DNA from: Bacillota bacterium
Lineage (GTDB): Bacteria; Bacillota; Clostridia; Caldicoprobacterales; Xylanivirgaceae
Length of the DNA stretch: 64,000 nt
Reading direction: 5' to 3'
Assembly (NCBI GenBank): GCA_023621995.1
Contig: JAMOAB010000175.1
Coordinates: 1-64,000 of the forward strand
Position 1 is the stretch's first letter, and the number at the start of each line of letters is the position of its first letter. Positions 19,092 through 28,928 of the stretch are shown here, in pieces. Both the position numbers and the translations under genes were made by a program. The notes below the pieces were generated by a model. That model saw only the letters and a list, made by a program, of their open reading frames with translations. It made no database searches and was not told where the DNA came from.

Positions 19092-19128
19092 AATAAATAG
19101 ACCTCCGTATCTCGAAGGTCTATTTATT
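19092..19128 (-). terminator. Hairpin at the end of the 19120-19659 gene
   Basis: Arms AATAAATAGACCT and AGGTCTATTTATT form a 13-bp stem that overlaps the last codons of the gene; the minus strand continues with an A/T-rich ATTTTGG. Probable terminator. Confidence 0.65.
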
Positions 19129-19659
19129 ATAGCCTATCTTTGATTTTTCAGTTTTCATCTCATCTGCCTTCTCTATGGCATCAAGTACTTGTCTATGTTT
19201 CCTCAGCCCATCAATATAACTGAACCCAGTCACAATGGGTAAAAGCATATTTACAATCAAAGCAGGATGGGGCATAGAATCTTTTAAAGAATTAAAAATC
19301 TGTATATATGGTACAAGCCAAATCCTTAAAGCAAAATCGAACCAATTTATTTTATTAGCACCTGGAATATATAAAAGTGCTCCTATATACAGAATAATAC
19401 CTGGAATAGTACATAATAATCCAGCAATGAATCCTTTGCTAGACTTGTACTTACCTCTTTTTGAATCTTCCAATCCGTTACTGCTCATATCTGCATATAC
19501 TACAAGCCAAAAAACTCCTATGAATAGAATCCCTATAAACCATTGGTATATCTGGTTATCTTGCAATATGCCAAACAGAGGTAACATTAGAACAAATTCA
19601 ACAACAGACATTATTGCATGGGTTCCCAATAATTTAAGGAATAGCTTCAAGATCGTCAT
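19120..19659 (-). CDS. Four-helix membrane protein, unknown function
   Basis: A 179-residue protein with about four hydrophobic helices (about residues 12-30, 38-55, 80-102 and 125-145) and a charged cytoplasmic tail. The start follows AAAGGAGCAATATTAA. It is a single-gene unit between cphB and degU with its own hairpin end. I do not recognise the family. Confidence 0.75.
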   Translation of the reverse strand: MTILKLFLKLLGTHAIMSVVEFVLMLPLFGILQDNQIYQWFIGILFIGVFWLVVYADMSSNGLEDSKRGKYKSSKGFIAGLLCTIPGIILYIGALLYIPGANKINWFDFALRIWLVPYIQIFNSLKDSMPHPALIVNMLLPIVTGFSYIDGLRKHRQVLDAIEKADEMKTEKSKIGYNK

Positions 19660-19787
19660 TTAATATTGCTCCTTTCATATCTACTAGTACTATCTTACAA
19701 CATATACAGCTAAAACACCAGTAATAGCTTGTCTTTCCAATAATATTTTATAGTTTGCAACAATATATCTATAAATTTAAAGTGTTA

Positions 19788-20438
19788 TTATTTGAGATGG
19801 TTTTTGAACACATATATTGCAGCTTGTGTTCTATCGGCAACATTTAATTTTTTAAATATACTAGACACATGATTCTTAACCGTTTTTTCACTTATAAAGA
19901 GCTCATCAGCAATTTCCTTATTGTTCATACCATCGGCAATGAGCAATAAGACTTCAGTTTCTCTGGGAGTAAGATCTGTCTTTTCGAAACGTTTTGTAAC
20001 TTCCATATATGAGCAACTGTCAACTGCATATAACATATCACTTGCCATGTTTGGTTGTATGTATGTTTTCCCCCTGTAGACATTCCTTATAGCTTCTATG
20101 AGATTGTCAGCTTCTGCGTCCTTCATTACATATCCATTGGCTCCAATGTTTACTGCTTCACGAAGATACTCCCTATCCTCATGTATAGTTAAAACTATTA
20201 CATTGGAAGGACATCCCTTACACCTAAGCTCCTTTATAGCAGATAAGCCATTTTGTATAGGCATATTTATGTCCATTAAAATAACATCTGGTTTTAACTT
20301 TACTGCCTTTTCTACCGCATCCCTACCATTTGAAGCCTGGGCAATTACTTCTATGTCTCTTTCAAGTTCCAATATTTGCGTCAATCCCTTCCTAATAAGA
20401 GAATGATCATCAGCAATCATGACTTTTATCTTTTCCAT
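19788..20438 (-). CDS. degU: NarL/DegU-type response regulator
   Basis: A 216-residue two-domain regulator. The receiver has the DD pair (MIADDHSLIR), the phospho-acceptor Asp in DVILMDINMP, Thr in VLTIHED and the conserved Lys in YVMKDAEAD. The LuxR-type HTH LTPRETEVLLLIADGMNNKEIADEL is followed by FISEKTVKNHV. It follows the DegS-like kinase by one base. The name reflects similarity to DegU; its targets cannot be read from here. Confidence 0.88.
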   Translation of the reverse strand: MEKIKVMIADDHSLIRKGLTQILELERDIEVIAQASNGRDAVEKAVKLKPDVILMDINMPIQNGLSAIKELRCKGCPSNVIVLTIHEDREYLREAVNIGANGYVMKDAEADNLIEAIRNVYRGKTYIQPNMASDMLYAVDSCSYMEVTKRFEKTDLTPRETEVLLLIADGMNNKEIADELFISEKTVKNHVSSIFKKLNVADRTQAAIYVFKNHLK

Positions 20439-20439
20439 T

Positions 20440-21624
20440 CTACTCCTCCTCTACCTTATCTTCATCAATATATAGGGGAATTTCAAATTTTACATCGGTG
20501 CCTTCCCCTTGCTTTGATCTTATATTCACTCTACCTTTGAGTAGCTCTGCTCTCTGCCTCATACTATATATCCCAAAGCCACTCTCTTCTTTCAATGTCC
20601 CTTTAGCACTTTCTACTTCATCCATATCAAAGCCCACACCATTGTCAGAGATTGTTCCAACCAAATTATCATCTTTTATATTGAGCTCTATAGTACATTG
20701 ATGTGCTTTTGAATGTTTTTTTATATTATTAAGTGCTTCTTGAATTATTCGAAATACTGCAACCTCAATTACAGAATCTAATTCCATGTCCTTGTCTCGT
20801 GCAATCAATTGAACATCTATTCCAGTATCTCTCTGAAATTTGGCAATATATTGTTCTAAGGTAGGTATTAGACCTAGATCGTCTAGAGACATGGGTCGCA
20901 AGTCAAATATTATCCCCCGTATCTCCTTTAGACTTTCCCTTGCCAACCCTTTTAACTCTCTTATCTCCCTTTTCGTCCTCTCTTCATCTATATCAAAGAG
21001 TTTTTCACATATTTCACATTTAATAACAATATTTGTAAGTGATTGAGCAGGACCGTCATGTATATCACGAGATATACGCTGCCTTTCCTCTTCTTGAGCC
21101 ATTATTACTTTTACACCAAGGAGTTCTTTTTTTTGCAGTTCCTCAAGGGTATCTCCTATATTAAATAGAGCTCCTGTCAAATAGTTCATAGCCACTGTTA
21201 CATGACTGGCTAGATATTCAGATCTCTCTACAATTTCTCTCATCTTTCTTATCTGTTGTTCTAGGTCTGTCCGTTGCAATATAAGCTGTCTCTCCTGCTC
21301 CCTTTTTAAAGCGAGCTTAATTTGAAGATCTTTAGTTCTCTCATATGCATGCTTAATATCCTCTTCGCTATATATATTAAAGCCCTTACTTACAATCATG
21401 AGATGTCTTCGGCTTTCCTTTTCCATTTCTTCTAAAATTTCAGTTTCTTCTATAGTAGTCTGAACTTTATCATGAATAAGCTTAAGCTTCTCTTCCAAAT
21501 CTTTATATTCCATTTGGGCTTGTTCAAAAATTTCGAATATTTGGGTTTTACCCTTTTCTAGGGATTCTATAGATTCTTTTACTATCGCATTCAATTCAGA
21601 AACATCTAATATTTCATCAGACAT
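20440..21624 (-). CDS. degS: DegS-like sensor histidine kinase
   Basis: A 394-residue soluble kinase. An N-terminal coiled-coil DegS-type sensor region (about 1-170) lacks membrane helices, so the signal is cytoplasmic. The phospho-His is in RISRDIHDGPAQSL (HisKA_3 class), and the ATPase domain shows EALNNIKKHSKAH (N-box) and ISDNGVGFD. The partner regulator is directly downstream. Two TGTCGAA words in the upstream spacer resemble Spo0A boxes. Confidence 0.9.
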   Translation of the reverse strand: MSDEILDVSELNAIVKESIESLEKGKTQIFEIFEQAQMEYKDLEEKLKLIHDKVQTTIEETEILEEMEKESRRHLMIVSKGFNIYSEEDIKHAYERTKDLQIKLALKREQERQLILQRTDLEQQIRKMREIVERSEYLASHVTVAMNYLTGALFNIGDTLEELQKKELLGVKVIMAQEEERQRISRDIHDGPAQSLTNIVIKCEICEKLFDIDEERTKREIRELKGLARESLKEIRGIIFDLRPMSLDDLGLIPTLEQYIAKFQRDTGIDVQLIARDKDMELDSVIEVAVFRIIQEALNNIKKHSKAHQCTIELNIKDDNLVGTISDNGVGFDMDEVESAKGTLKEESGFGIYSMRQRAELLKGRVNIRSKQGEGTDVKFEIPLYIDEDKVEEE

Positions 21625-21676
21625 AGTCTATCCTTTCTCCTGCCATCTTTATATGCATAAAATTATAATTAACATA

Positions 21677-21683
21677 TTCGACA
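21677..21683 (-). promoter_or_regulatory. Putative Spo0A box upstream of degS
   Basis: The minus strand reads TGTCGAA, the 0A-box core. A second copy lies 52 bases away on the plus strand, and the arms extend to a 10-base inverted repeat TATTCGACAT/ATGTCGAATA. Confidence 0.4.
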
Positions 21684-21728
21684 TCAAATATGTTATTTCC
21701 TCTTTTTTTTCTAAAACATGCCATTGTA

Positions 21729-21735
21729 TGTCGAA
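21729..21735 (+). promoter_or_regulatory. Second putative Spo0A box upstream of degS
   Basis: TGTCGAA on the plus strand, in opposite orientation to the copy at 21677-21683, in the 125-base gap between alr and degS. Confidence 0.35.
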
Positions 21736-21749
21736 TAATAGTAAAGTTG

Positions 21750-22871
21750 TTATTTTTTAATATATACCTTCTCTACCCTATTTGATATCCCAGTTAAAAT
21801 TTCGTAAGAGATGGTATTACATAGTCCTGCAATATGATCGGCTGTAAGAATATTATCACCTTGCTTACCTATCAGTACGACCTCATCTCCTTTTGCCACA
21901 TCTTTTATATGGGTTACATCGACCATAGTTTGATCCATACATATACGCCCAAGTATGGGGGCCTTTTCCCCTTTGATAAGCACGTACCCCCTGTTGCTAA
22001 GTAGCCTATTATAACCATCTCCATAACCAACAGGAATGGTAGCAATCTTCATTGGTCTATCTGAAATAAACGTTCTCCCATAGCTTATAGACGTTCCTCC
22101 TTCTACTTCCTTTATATACATAACCTTAGTGGTCCATTTGAGTATGGGATAGAGGTTTATCTTGTTTGTATCTATTTTATTAGACGGATAATAGCCATAC
22201 ATTGCAATACCACCACGAACCATATTAAAATAGGTGCTAGGATACTCAATAATGGCAGCACTATTGGCTGCATGTTTCCATTTAAAGTTTACTCCATAAT
22301 TTTCGCATATATTAATCATGTCTTTGAACTTTTTTAACTGGGCACATGTAAAAGCCTTATCCCCCTCATCAGATGAAGAAAAGTGGGTAAATATACCTTG
22401 ACAATCTACATATTGCAAATTTTTTAGTAACTCTAGAAAAGATATCAATTGTTCTTCTTTCCTTATACCAATACGTCCCATTCCAGTGTCTAGCTTTATA
22501 TGAACAGATATACGTTTGTTGTGTTTTTTTCCTAAACTATTTAATAGATAGATATCTTCTTCAGAAAAAACTGTCTGTACTAGATTATATTCTACCACTA
22601 GGTCGCCTTCGCATTTGTCTATAGGTCCTAAAACTAAAATAGGTGCTTTAATTCCTGCTCTTCGAAGTTCTACACCTTCTTCTGGTATGGCAACAGCTAG
22701 CCACTTAGCCCCTGATCGTATAGCTTGTCTACTTACCTCAACGGCACCATGTCCATATGCATTCGCCTTCACTACTGCCATATAATCTACATTAGGCCCT
22801 ATAAGCTTTTTAATTTCTTTTATATTTCTATCTAATTTAGTAAGGTCTATATATATTTTAGTTGGTCGCAT
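21750..22871 (-). CDS. alr: Alanine racemase
   Basis: A 373-residue PLP enzyme that supplies D-alanine for peptidoglycan. The cofactor Lys is in AVVKANAYGHGAVEVS and the catalytic Tyr in SISYGRTFIS; HIKLDTGMGRIGI is also typical. The start MRPTKIYIDL is set by AGGAGTG; an upstream GTG overlaps that site. It stands alone between a terminator and the degS promoter region. Confidence 0.96.
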   Translation of the reverse strand: MRPTKIYIDLTKLDRNIKEIKKLIGPNVDYMAVVKANAYGHGAVEVSRQAIRSGAKWLAVAIPEEGVELRRAGIKAPILVLGPIDKCEGDLVVEYNLVQTVFSEEDIYLLNSLGKKHNKRISVHIKLDTGMGRIGIRKEEQLISFLELLKNLQYVDCQGIFTHFSSSDEGDKAFTCAQLKKFKDMINICENYGVNFKWKHAANSAAIIEYPSTYFNMVRGGIAMYGYYPSNKIDTNKINLYPILKWTTKVMYIKEVEGGTSISYGRTFISDRPMKIATIPVGYGDGYNRLLSNRGYVLIKGEKAPILGRICMDQTMVDVTHIKDVAKGDEVVLIGKQGDNILTADHIAGLCNTISYEILTGISNRVEKVYIKK

Positions 22872-22943
22872 AACTATCACTCCTAGTTCATAATTTTAAT
22901 CCTATTCTATTATAACTCTTTTTCTCCGATTTTTTTATAAAAA

Positions 22944-22965
22944 AACCAGTCTATTAAGACTGGTT
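22944..22965 (-). terminator. Terminator after the ACT-domain gene
   Basis: Minus-strand AACCAGTCT and AGACTGGTT pair around a 4-base loop, followed by TTTTTTATA. It ends the paaK/ior operon. Confidence 0.9.
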
Positions 22966-22971
22966 AATATG

Positions 22972-23406
22972 TTATTGCAAACTATAGATCTCGTCTTGAC
23001 ATACTATTTTTACTCCCGATTGTTTTAATACCTCCAAAGCTCTCTCTGTCTCTTCTACCCTAAATAGTATTAATGCATTCTCCGTAGGTCTTCTTACAAA
23101 TGAGTATAAATATTCGATACTAATATCGTTATCCCTAAGTATCATTAGAATCTCATTTAATCCTCCTGGTCTATCTGCCACTTCAATGGCAATAACCTGT
23201 GTAGTACTTACTGTGTATCCTGCTTCTTTGAGCTTTTCTGTAGCAAGCTCCGGTTTATCTGCAATCATACGTAGAATGCCAAAATTCGTAGTATCTGCAA
23301 TGGAGATGGCGCATATGTCTATATTGTTTTTAGCTAAAACATCCGTTACTCCAGCCAGTCTGCCCTTTTTATTTTCCACAAATACAGAGACCTGTTGTAC
23401 TAGCAT
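22972..23406 (-). CDS. Tandem ACT-domain protein
   Basis: A 144-residue protein made of two ACT domains (about 1-65 and 68-140), each of which is an amino-acid-binding regulatory fold, with no attached enzyme. The same pairing of a stand-alone ACT protein with PaaK and IorAB is common in anaerobes. It may sense an aromatic amino acid. The start is ATG after AAGGGAGTG, nine bases inside the longest open frame. It is the last gene of the operon. Confidence 0.85.
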   Translation of the reverse strand: MLVQQVSVFVENKKGRLAGVTDVLAKNNIDICAISIADTTNFGILRMIADKPELATEKLKEAGYTVSTTQVIAIEVADRPGGLNEILMILRDNDISIEYLYSFVRRPTENALILFRVEETERALEVLKQSGVKIVCQDEIYSLQ

Positions 23407-23419
23407 AAAAAACACTCCC

Positions 23420-24718
23420 TTATAATATTCTCTTGTCGATTACCCTTTTAGCCTTCCCTTCACTTCGCTCTATTGTTCTAGGTTCCACTAATCTAACCTT
23501 TACACTTAAACCTAATGTACCTTGTATTTCCCGGGTTATTTTTCTATTTAGATCTTCTAACTTCCGCACCTCATCAGAAAATAATTCTTCAGATACTTCT
23601 ACCCACACTTCTAAACAGTCTAAATTGTTTACCCTATCTACTATGAGCTGATAATGGGGCTTTGTATCACCAATTTCCATTAATATACTCTCTATTTGAG
23701 ATGGAAATACGTTTACACCCCTAATTATTAGCATGTCATCTGTTCTTCCTAGTATCTTGTTCATCCTTACATGGGTTCTGCCACAATCACATAGGCTATA
23801 ATTTAAAGATGTAATATCCCGAGTTCTATAGCGAATAACAGGTAACCCTTCTTTATTGATAGTGGTCAGCACTAGCTCCCCAACTTCACCCTCACCTAAC
23901 ACTTCACATGTATCCGGATCTATTATCTCTGCTATAAAGAAATCTTCAGCTATATGAAGTCCTGCTTTACATTGGCACTCACTTGCCACGCCAGGACCTA
24001 TTACTTCACTTAATCCGTATATATCTATTGCAGATATATTGAGCTTATTTTCTAGCTCCTGCCTAAGGGCTTCACTCCATGGTTCGGCACCAAATATTCC
24101 ATACTTAAGTTTTAACTCATCTCGCCTTATGTTCATTTCATCGATAGTTTCGGCTAGATGAAGTGCATAGGAAGGAGTGCACGCAAGTACTGTAGTTCCA
24201 AAATCCCGCATGAGCATAGCTTGTCTTTTAGTGTTCCCCCCTGATATGGGAATAACCGATGCACCTACCCTTTCAGCACCATAGTGAACTCCCAACCCTC
24301 CAGTAAAGAGGCCATATCCATACGCAACCTGTATAACTGATTCTTTTGTAGTACCACCAGATGTAAGGGTCCTTGCCATAAGTTCAGACCAATTTATTAT
24401 ATCTTGCCTTGTATATCCTACTACAGTAGGCCTGCCAGTTGTACCAGAAGAAGCATGTATCCTCACTATTTCACTCAACGGAACAGCAAAGAGCCCATAG
24501 GGATAATTCTCCCTTAGATCTCTCTTGGTAGTAAATGGGAGTAGATGGAGGTCTTCTATTCCTCCTATATCCTCTGGTACTAACCCTCGTTGCTGCATAA
24601 GATTCCTATAATATGGTACATTATGATAAACTTGATTTATTGTATCGACTAGACGTCTAGATTGAAGCTCCCTAAGCTCCTCCCTATTCATACATTCGAA
24701 AGATTGATTCCAATACAT
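23420..24718 (-). CDS. paaK: Phenylacetate-CoA ligase family protein (copy 1)
   Basis: A 432-residue AMP-forming ligase that activates aryl acetates with CoA. The nucleotide loop is [16 protein letters not shown], with later motifs [11 protein letters not shown] and YRTRDI and a cysteine pair CDCGRTH. It lies downstream of iorAB, so arylacetate or arylpyruvate-derived acids are probable substrates. A clear paralogue is at 27082-28383. Confidence 0.92.
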   Translation of the reverse strand: MYWNQSFECMNREELRELQSRRLVDTINQVYHNVPYYRNLMQQRGLVPEDIGGIEDLHLLPFTTKRDLRENYPYGLFAVPLSEIVRIHASSGTTGRPTVVGYTRQDIINWSELMARTLTSGGTTKESVIQVAYGYGLFTGGLGVHYGAERVGASVIPISGGNTKRQAMLMRDFGTTVLACTPSYALHLAETIDEMNIRRDELKLKYGIFGAEPWSEALRQELENKLNISAIDIYGLSEVIGPGVASECQCKAGLHIAEDFFIAEIIDPDTCEVLGEGEVGELVLTTINKEGLPVIRYRTRDITSLNYSLCDCGRTHVRMNKILGRTDDMLIIRGVNVFPSQIESILMEIGDTKPHYQLIVDRVNNLDCLEVWVEVSEELFSDEVRKLEDLNRKITREIQGTLGLSVKVRLVEPRTIERSEGKAKRVIDKRIL

Positions 24719-24754
24719 ATAAACGACCCACCTTTGTATTAATAATAACTAAAA

Positions 24755-25327
24755 TTACTGGTTATATCCTTCCATAAATGCCCTTTTATTTATTTCTATA
24801 GTGCTTGAAGGAACATTTTCTTCCACTGCTTTTAACCATACTTCTATCGGTATGTCTAATTGATTCGCCAGGACACCTAATAATACTGTATTTAGAACTC
24901 TATCGTTGCCCAGGCCTTTAGCTATACTTAAAGCATCTATCACAATACATTTAGAGCTTCCCTCTCTAATTCTATCTAATACATCATGGGGATATTGAGC
25001 AATACCTAATATTACAGGTAATGGATCAATCTTTTGATCATTTACTATTATCACCCCAGTATCAGATAGATAATGTAACCATCGGAGAGCTTCTAATTTT
25101 TCAAAGGCTATTATTATATCTGCCTTGCCTACCTCAATCAATGGAGAAAATATTTTGTCTCCAAATTTTACATGGGTGACAACACTGCCTCCTCGCTGTG
25201 CCATCCCATGAACTTCAGATAGCTTTACATCGTATCCAAGCTCCATAGCTAGACTTCCAATTATTCTACTTGTGAGCAGAGTTCCCTGACCGCCTACTCC
25301 TACTATTAGTATATTCGTAGTTCCCAT
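24755..25327 (-). CDS. iorB: Indolepyruvate ferredoxin oxidoreductase, beta subunit
   Basis: A 190-residue gamma-type subunit of the 2-oxoacid:ferredoxin oxidoreductase family (signature ILIVGVGGQGTLLTSRI and EVHGMAQRGGSVVTHV). With IorA it oxidatively decarboxylates arylpyruvates to aryl-acetyl-CoA in amino-acid fermentation. The start MGTTNILIVG lies one base after the iorA stop; the longer reading runs back through iorA and is unlikely. Confidence 0.94.
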   Translation of the reverse strand: MGTTNILIVGVGGQGTLLTSRIIGSLAMELGYDVKLSEVHGMAQRGGSVVTHVKFGDKIFSPLIEVGKADIIIAFEKLEALRWLHYLSDTGVIIVNDQKIDPLPVILGIAQYPHDVLDRIREGSSKCIVIDALSIAKGLGNDRVLNTVLLGVLANQLDIPIEVWLKAVEENVPSSTIEINKRAFMEGYNQ

Positions 25328-25328
25328 T

Positions 25329-27056
25329 TTAATCAACCAACCTTTCAATTGCATTAAATCTACATACATTTGCACACAATCCACATCCATTACATAAAGT
25401 ATCATCTATACTTATCTTTTTGTCATTCCTAACTATAGCAGGACAGGCTATACCTAGACACATATTACAGTGTCTACATTTATCTTGATTGACTACAAAT
25501 GGTTTTTTGCGCTCCTTAGTAAGAAGAGCACATGGACGACTAAATATAATGACCGATGGTTCTTCTCTTTGTACTTCTTCTTTTAATACTTCCTCCGTAC
25601 GTTCTATGTCGTAGGGGTCTACCACTTCTATATGTTCGACACCTATTGCATGTATTAGTTCCACCAAGTTGAGCACCGGCGCCGGCTCTCCTTTTATAGT
25701 TTTGCCAGTAGCAGGATGATCCTGGTGTCCTGTCATTCCAGTGGTAGAGTTATCTAATATTGCCACAGTTGACATACCTTTGTTGTAAATAATATCTATA
25801 AGGCCTGTTATGCCCGAATGGATAAATGTAGAATCACCTATTACTCCAATCCATTTTTTAGCCTCATCCCTTCCCCTGGCTTTTTCCATGCCATGGACCA
25901 TCCCAACACTTGCTCCCATGCATATGCATGTATCTATACCTTCTAGTGGAGGCAAAGCACCAAGGGTATAGCAACCTATGTCTCCAGCTGCATGCAATTT
26001 TAACTTTTTTATCACAGAGTATACACCTCTGTGTGGACAGCCAGGACATAAAACTGGAGGTCTTCCAGGGATGTCAGCTTTTGGGCGTAACTCTAAATCT
26101 TTATTTGTTATACTAGAATATATTATATTGCCACTTAGCTCCCCTTGTATCGAAAACATGCCTCCGCTATGAATATCTAAGCCCATCCCTTTTACATGTT
26201 CTTCTATAAATGGTTCTAACTCTTCAATCACATATAATCTATCTACCTTAGCTGCAAACTCCCTTATAAGTTCATCGGGAAAGGGGTATACCATTCCTAA
26301 CTTTAATATGGAAGCAGTGTGGAAGACTTCTTTGACATATTGGTAAGCTATGCCACTTGTTATGATACCAATGGCTTTATCGTTTAGTTCTATCTTATTT
26401 ATTGAAATAGTATTTGAGTCTCTCCCTAATCGCTTCATCCTCTCTTCTACTGCAACATGACGAGCCTTTGCCATTGCAGGCATCATTACATATTTGGACA
26501 CGTCTTTTTCATATTCCTTTAGCTTCTGCCTTTCAGGTTCACAGAGTTCTACTATGCTCTGTGAGTGGGACACTCGCGTAGTCATCCTTAATATAACTGG
26601 AGTATCATATTTTTCACTAATATCAAATGCTAGCACAACAAAATCCTTCGCTTCTTGACTATCTGCCGGCTCTAATACAGGTATATTAGCAGCCATACCA
26701 TAATAACGCGTATTTTGTTCATTTTGTGAACTATGCATACCTGGGTCATCTGCCACAACAATTACAAGTCCTGCATTCACACCGGTATAAGCTACTGTAA
26801 ATAGAGGATCAGCTGCAACATTTAGTCCAACATGTTTCATCGAAACAATAGCACGGGCACCACTTATTGCAGAGCCTATAGCCACCTCGAGTGCAACCTT
26901 TTCATTTGGCGACCATTCTGCATATATCTCATCATAACTTGCTATGCATTCTGTTATTTCAGTACTGGGAGTACCAGGATATGCAGTCGCAACCTTTACA
27001 CCTGCCTCATATGCACCTCTGGCCACCGCCTCGTTTCCTAATAATAGTTTTTTCAA
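25329..27056 (-). CDS. iorA: Indolepyruvate ferredoxin oxidoreductase, alpha subunit
   Basis: A 575-residue TPP enzyme. An N-terminal pyrimidine-binding domain (AYPGTPSTEITE) is followed by a TPP domain with GDIGCYTLG and VIGDSTFIHSG, and a C-terminal ferredoxin domain with two CxxCxxCxxxCP-type clusters (CRHCNMCLGIACP and CNGCGLCANVCR). The first cluster has a one-residue insertion before its last Cys. The start is TTG after GGAGGGAG. The gene is coupled to iorB. Confidence 0.95.
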   Translation of the reverse strand: MKKLLLGNEAVARGAYEAGVKVATAYPGTPSTEITECIASYDEIYAEWSPNEKVALEVAIGSAISGARAIVSMKHVGLNVAADPLFTVAYTGVNAGLVIVVADDPGMHSSQNEQNTRYYGMAANIPVLEPADSQEAKDFVVLAFDISEKYDTPVILRMTTRVSHSQSIVELCEPERQKLKEYEKDVSKYVMMPAMAKARHVAVEERMKRLGRDSNTISINKIELNDKAIGIITSGIAYQYVKEVFHTASILKLGMVYPFPDELIREFAAKVDRLYVIEELEPFIEEHVKGMGLDIHSGGMFSIQGELSGNIIYSSITNKDLELRPKADIPGRPPVLCPGCPHRGVYSVIKKLKLHAAGDIGCYTLGALPPLEGIDTCICMGASVGMVHGMEKARGRDEAKKWIGVIGDSTFIHSGITGLIDIIYNKGMSTVAILDNSTTGMTGHQDHPATGKTIKGEPAPVLNLVELIHAIGVEHIEVVDPYDIERTEEVLKEEVQREEPSVIIFSRPCALLTKERKKPFVVNQDKCRHCNMCLGIACPAIVRNDKKISIDDTLCNGCGLCANVCRFNAIERLVD

Positions 27057-27081
27057 TATTCTCCCTCCGATTGTCCATTCG

Positions 27082-28383
27082 TTATTTTTTAGCTCGCATA
27101 TCTATTACTCTCTTGGCTTTACCTTCAAAGCGCTTCAAGGTTTGAGGTTCAACCAAGTTGACTTTTGCATCAATCTGTAAGACTGTCTTAAGTTCACAGC
27201 GTATCTTGTTTTTTAAATTCTCCAGATCACTAAACCTCTCAAGCAACGCTGCATCAGATACCTCTATATTAATTTCCAACACATCGAGATAATTCTCCCG
27301 CTTTATTATTATTTCATAGTGTGGTCCTACTTCTTTTATCCCCATCAATACGCTTTCTATTTGAGAAGGAAAAACATTTACACCCTTTATAATCAGCATA
27401 TCATCAGTTCGCCCTTGTACTTTAGACATTCTAACCAGAGTACGTCCACACGGACAGGGCTCATAGTTTAAAGATGTTATATCCCTAGTTCTATATCTGA
27501 GTATAGGTAACCCTTCCTTAGTTATTGTAGTGAGGACTAGTTCACCCTCTACACCTGGAGGCAAAGTTTCACCCGTCTTAGGATCTATTATCTCTGGAAT
27601 GAAATGGTCTTCTGCTATATGCATACCACATCGCATATGACAATCTCCTGATATACCTGGACCCATCACCTCACTGAGCCCATAATTTTCAGTTGCAAGT
27701 ATTCCCCATTTTTTCTCCAATTGGGCCAACATCTCCTCTGTAGATCCTTCAGAGCCAAAGAGCCCTATCCTAAGATTTAACTTGCTAGGATCTATTCCTA
27801 ATTGTTCTGCAACCTCCGCCATGTACATAGCATAAGACGGAGTGCTGACCAATACAGTAGAACCAAAATCCTTCATAAGCATTATCTGGCGCTCCGTATT
27901 CCCTGTAGATATTGGTACAACTGTTGCTCCTAATCGTTCTAATCCGTAGTGGAGACCAAAAGCACCAGTAAAAAGTCCATAGCCAAAGGATATCTGAGCT
28001 ATATCTTCTTTCCTAACTCCTGTTTCAACTACCATCCTAGCCACTAACTCAGACCATATCTTAAGATCACCCTTTGTATATCCCACCACAGTAGGTTTTC
28101 CAGTAGTTCCTGATGAAGCGTGGAGCCTAACAATTTTTTCTATGGGAACTGCAAGAAGTCCATAGGGATAATTAGTTCTCAGATCGTCTTTAACTGTAAA
28201 TGGAATCTCTTTCAAGTCTTTTAGTGATTTTATATGTTCTGGCTTTAAGCCCATGGAATCAAACCGTCTTCTGTAAAAGGGAACCGTTTCATACACCCTA
28301 CTTACTGTGTTTTGTAGTCGTATAAGTTGAAGCTCTTCTAGTCCTTTTCTTGACATACATTCTATTTCTTTTGCCCAAAACAT
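27082..28383 (-). CDS. paaK: Phenylacetate-CoA ligase family protein (copy 2)
   Basis: A 433-residue paralogue of the ligase at 23420, with the same loop [27 protein letters not shown] and CPCGRTL. It is the first gene of the operon, ahead of iorAB, so two ligases flank the oxidoreductase. They may differ in aryl substrate (for example phenyl versus indole side chains). Confidence 0.92.
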   Translation of the reverse strand: MFWAKEIECMSRKGLEELQLIRLQNTVSRVYETVPFYRRRFDSMGLKPEHIKSLKDLKEIPFTVKDDLRTNYPYGLLAVPIEKIVRLHASSGTTGKPTVVGYTKGDLKIWSELVARMVVETGVRKEDIAQISFGYGLFTGAFGLHYGLERLGATVVPISTGNTERQIMLMKDFGSTVLVSTPSYAMYMAEVAEQLGIDPSKLNLRIGLFGSEGSTEEMLAQLEKKWGILATENYGLSEVMGPGISGDCHMRCGMHIAEDHFIPEIIDPKTGETLPPGVEGELVLTTITKEGLPILRYRTRDITSLNYEPCPCGRTLVRMSKVQGRTDDMLIIKGVNVFPSQIESVLMGIKEVGPHYEIIIKRENYLDVLEINIEVSDAALLERFSDLENLKNKIRCELKTVLQIDAKVNLVEPQTLKRFEGKAKRVIDMRAKK

Positions 28384-28532
28384 ACTTAAGCATCCTTTCT
28401 ATTTTTTGGTTATCTATTCATAAAATTAAATAAATATTAGATTATAAATAAATATAGATAGATAACACATATTTGGCAGCTATGGATAATAAATGATATT
28501 AGCTACAGAAAGGATATGCTATACTACCATCC

Positions 28533-28583
28533 TTCCGTACTACCTTAATGATAAGAAAACCATTCCATACTACCTCAATGATA
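28533..28583. repeat. Two direct repeats, 30-base period, upstream of the paaK/ior operon
   Basis: TTCCGTACTACCTTAATGATA at 28533-28553 and a copy with two changes at 28563-28583. They lie about 150-200 bases upstream of the first paaK start on the minus strand; possibly operator sites. Only two copies exist, so it is not a CRISPR. Confidence 0.55.
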
Positions 28584-28613
28584 TGATTATAAATCATTTT
28601 GTAAAAAAAATAA

Positions 28614-28643
28614 ACCCCTTATGTAAAAATATACATAAAGGGT
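28614..28643 (-). terminator. Terminator after the DUF1540 gene
   Basis: Minus-strand ACCCTTTATGTA pairs with TACATAAGGGGT with one mismatch, followed by TTATTTTTTTTAC. Confidence 0.8.
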
Positions 28644-28672
28644 CTATATATATATCATATTAATTTAATACA

Positions 28673-28846
28673 TCATTGCCTTACGAATGTTGCACAATCA
28701 GTTTCTTCAGTAGAACTTGCATCTCTTGGTTGTATTTCTATCCTCTGCGCACTACATAGATCTCCTTGCATATAATAATGGCAACTATTTACTACACATT
28801 TCACCCCAGGCAAAGGAGAATTGGTCTTATCAACTCTACCTTTCAT
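28673..28846 (-). CDS. DUF1540 domain protein
   Basis: A 57-residue protein with four cysteines. The pattern VKCVVNSCHYYMQGDLCSA followed by ETDCATF is the DUF1540 signature of small clostridial proteins, presumed metal-binding. The start follows AGAGGTGATTTG. It is a single-gene unit with its own terminator. The role of the family is not established. Confidence 0.85.
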   Translation of the reverse strand: MKGRVDKTNSPLPGVKCVVNSCHYYMQGDLCSAQRIEIQPRDASSTEETDCATFVRQ

Positions 28847-28928
28847 CAAATCACCTCTTTAAAATTGATTTTAACTCTTTTTTATTATTTGTATCAATCT
28901 TTTTTATATACTAGTAAAATTCATATAT

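Noticed and set aside
28533-28583. Possible CRISPR array
   Set aside because: Only two imperfect copies with 9-base spacing and no cas genes.
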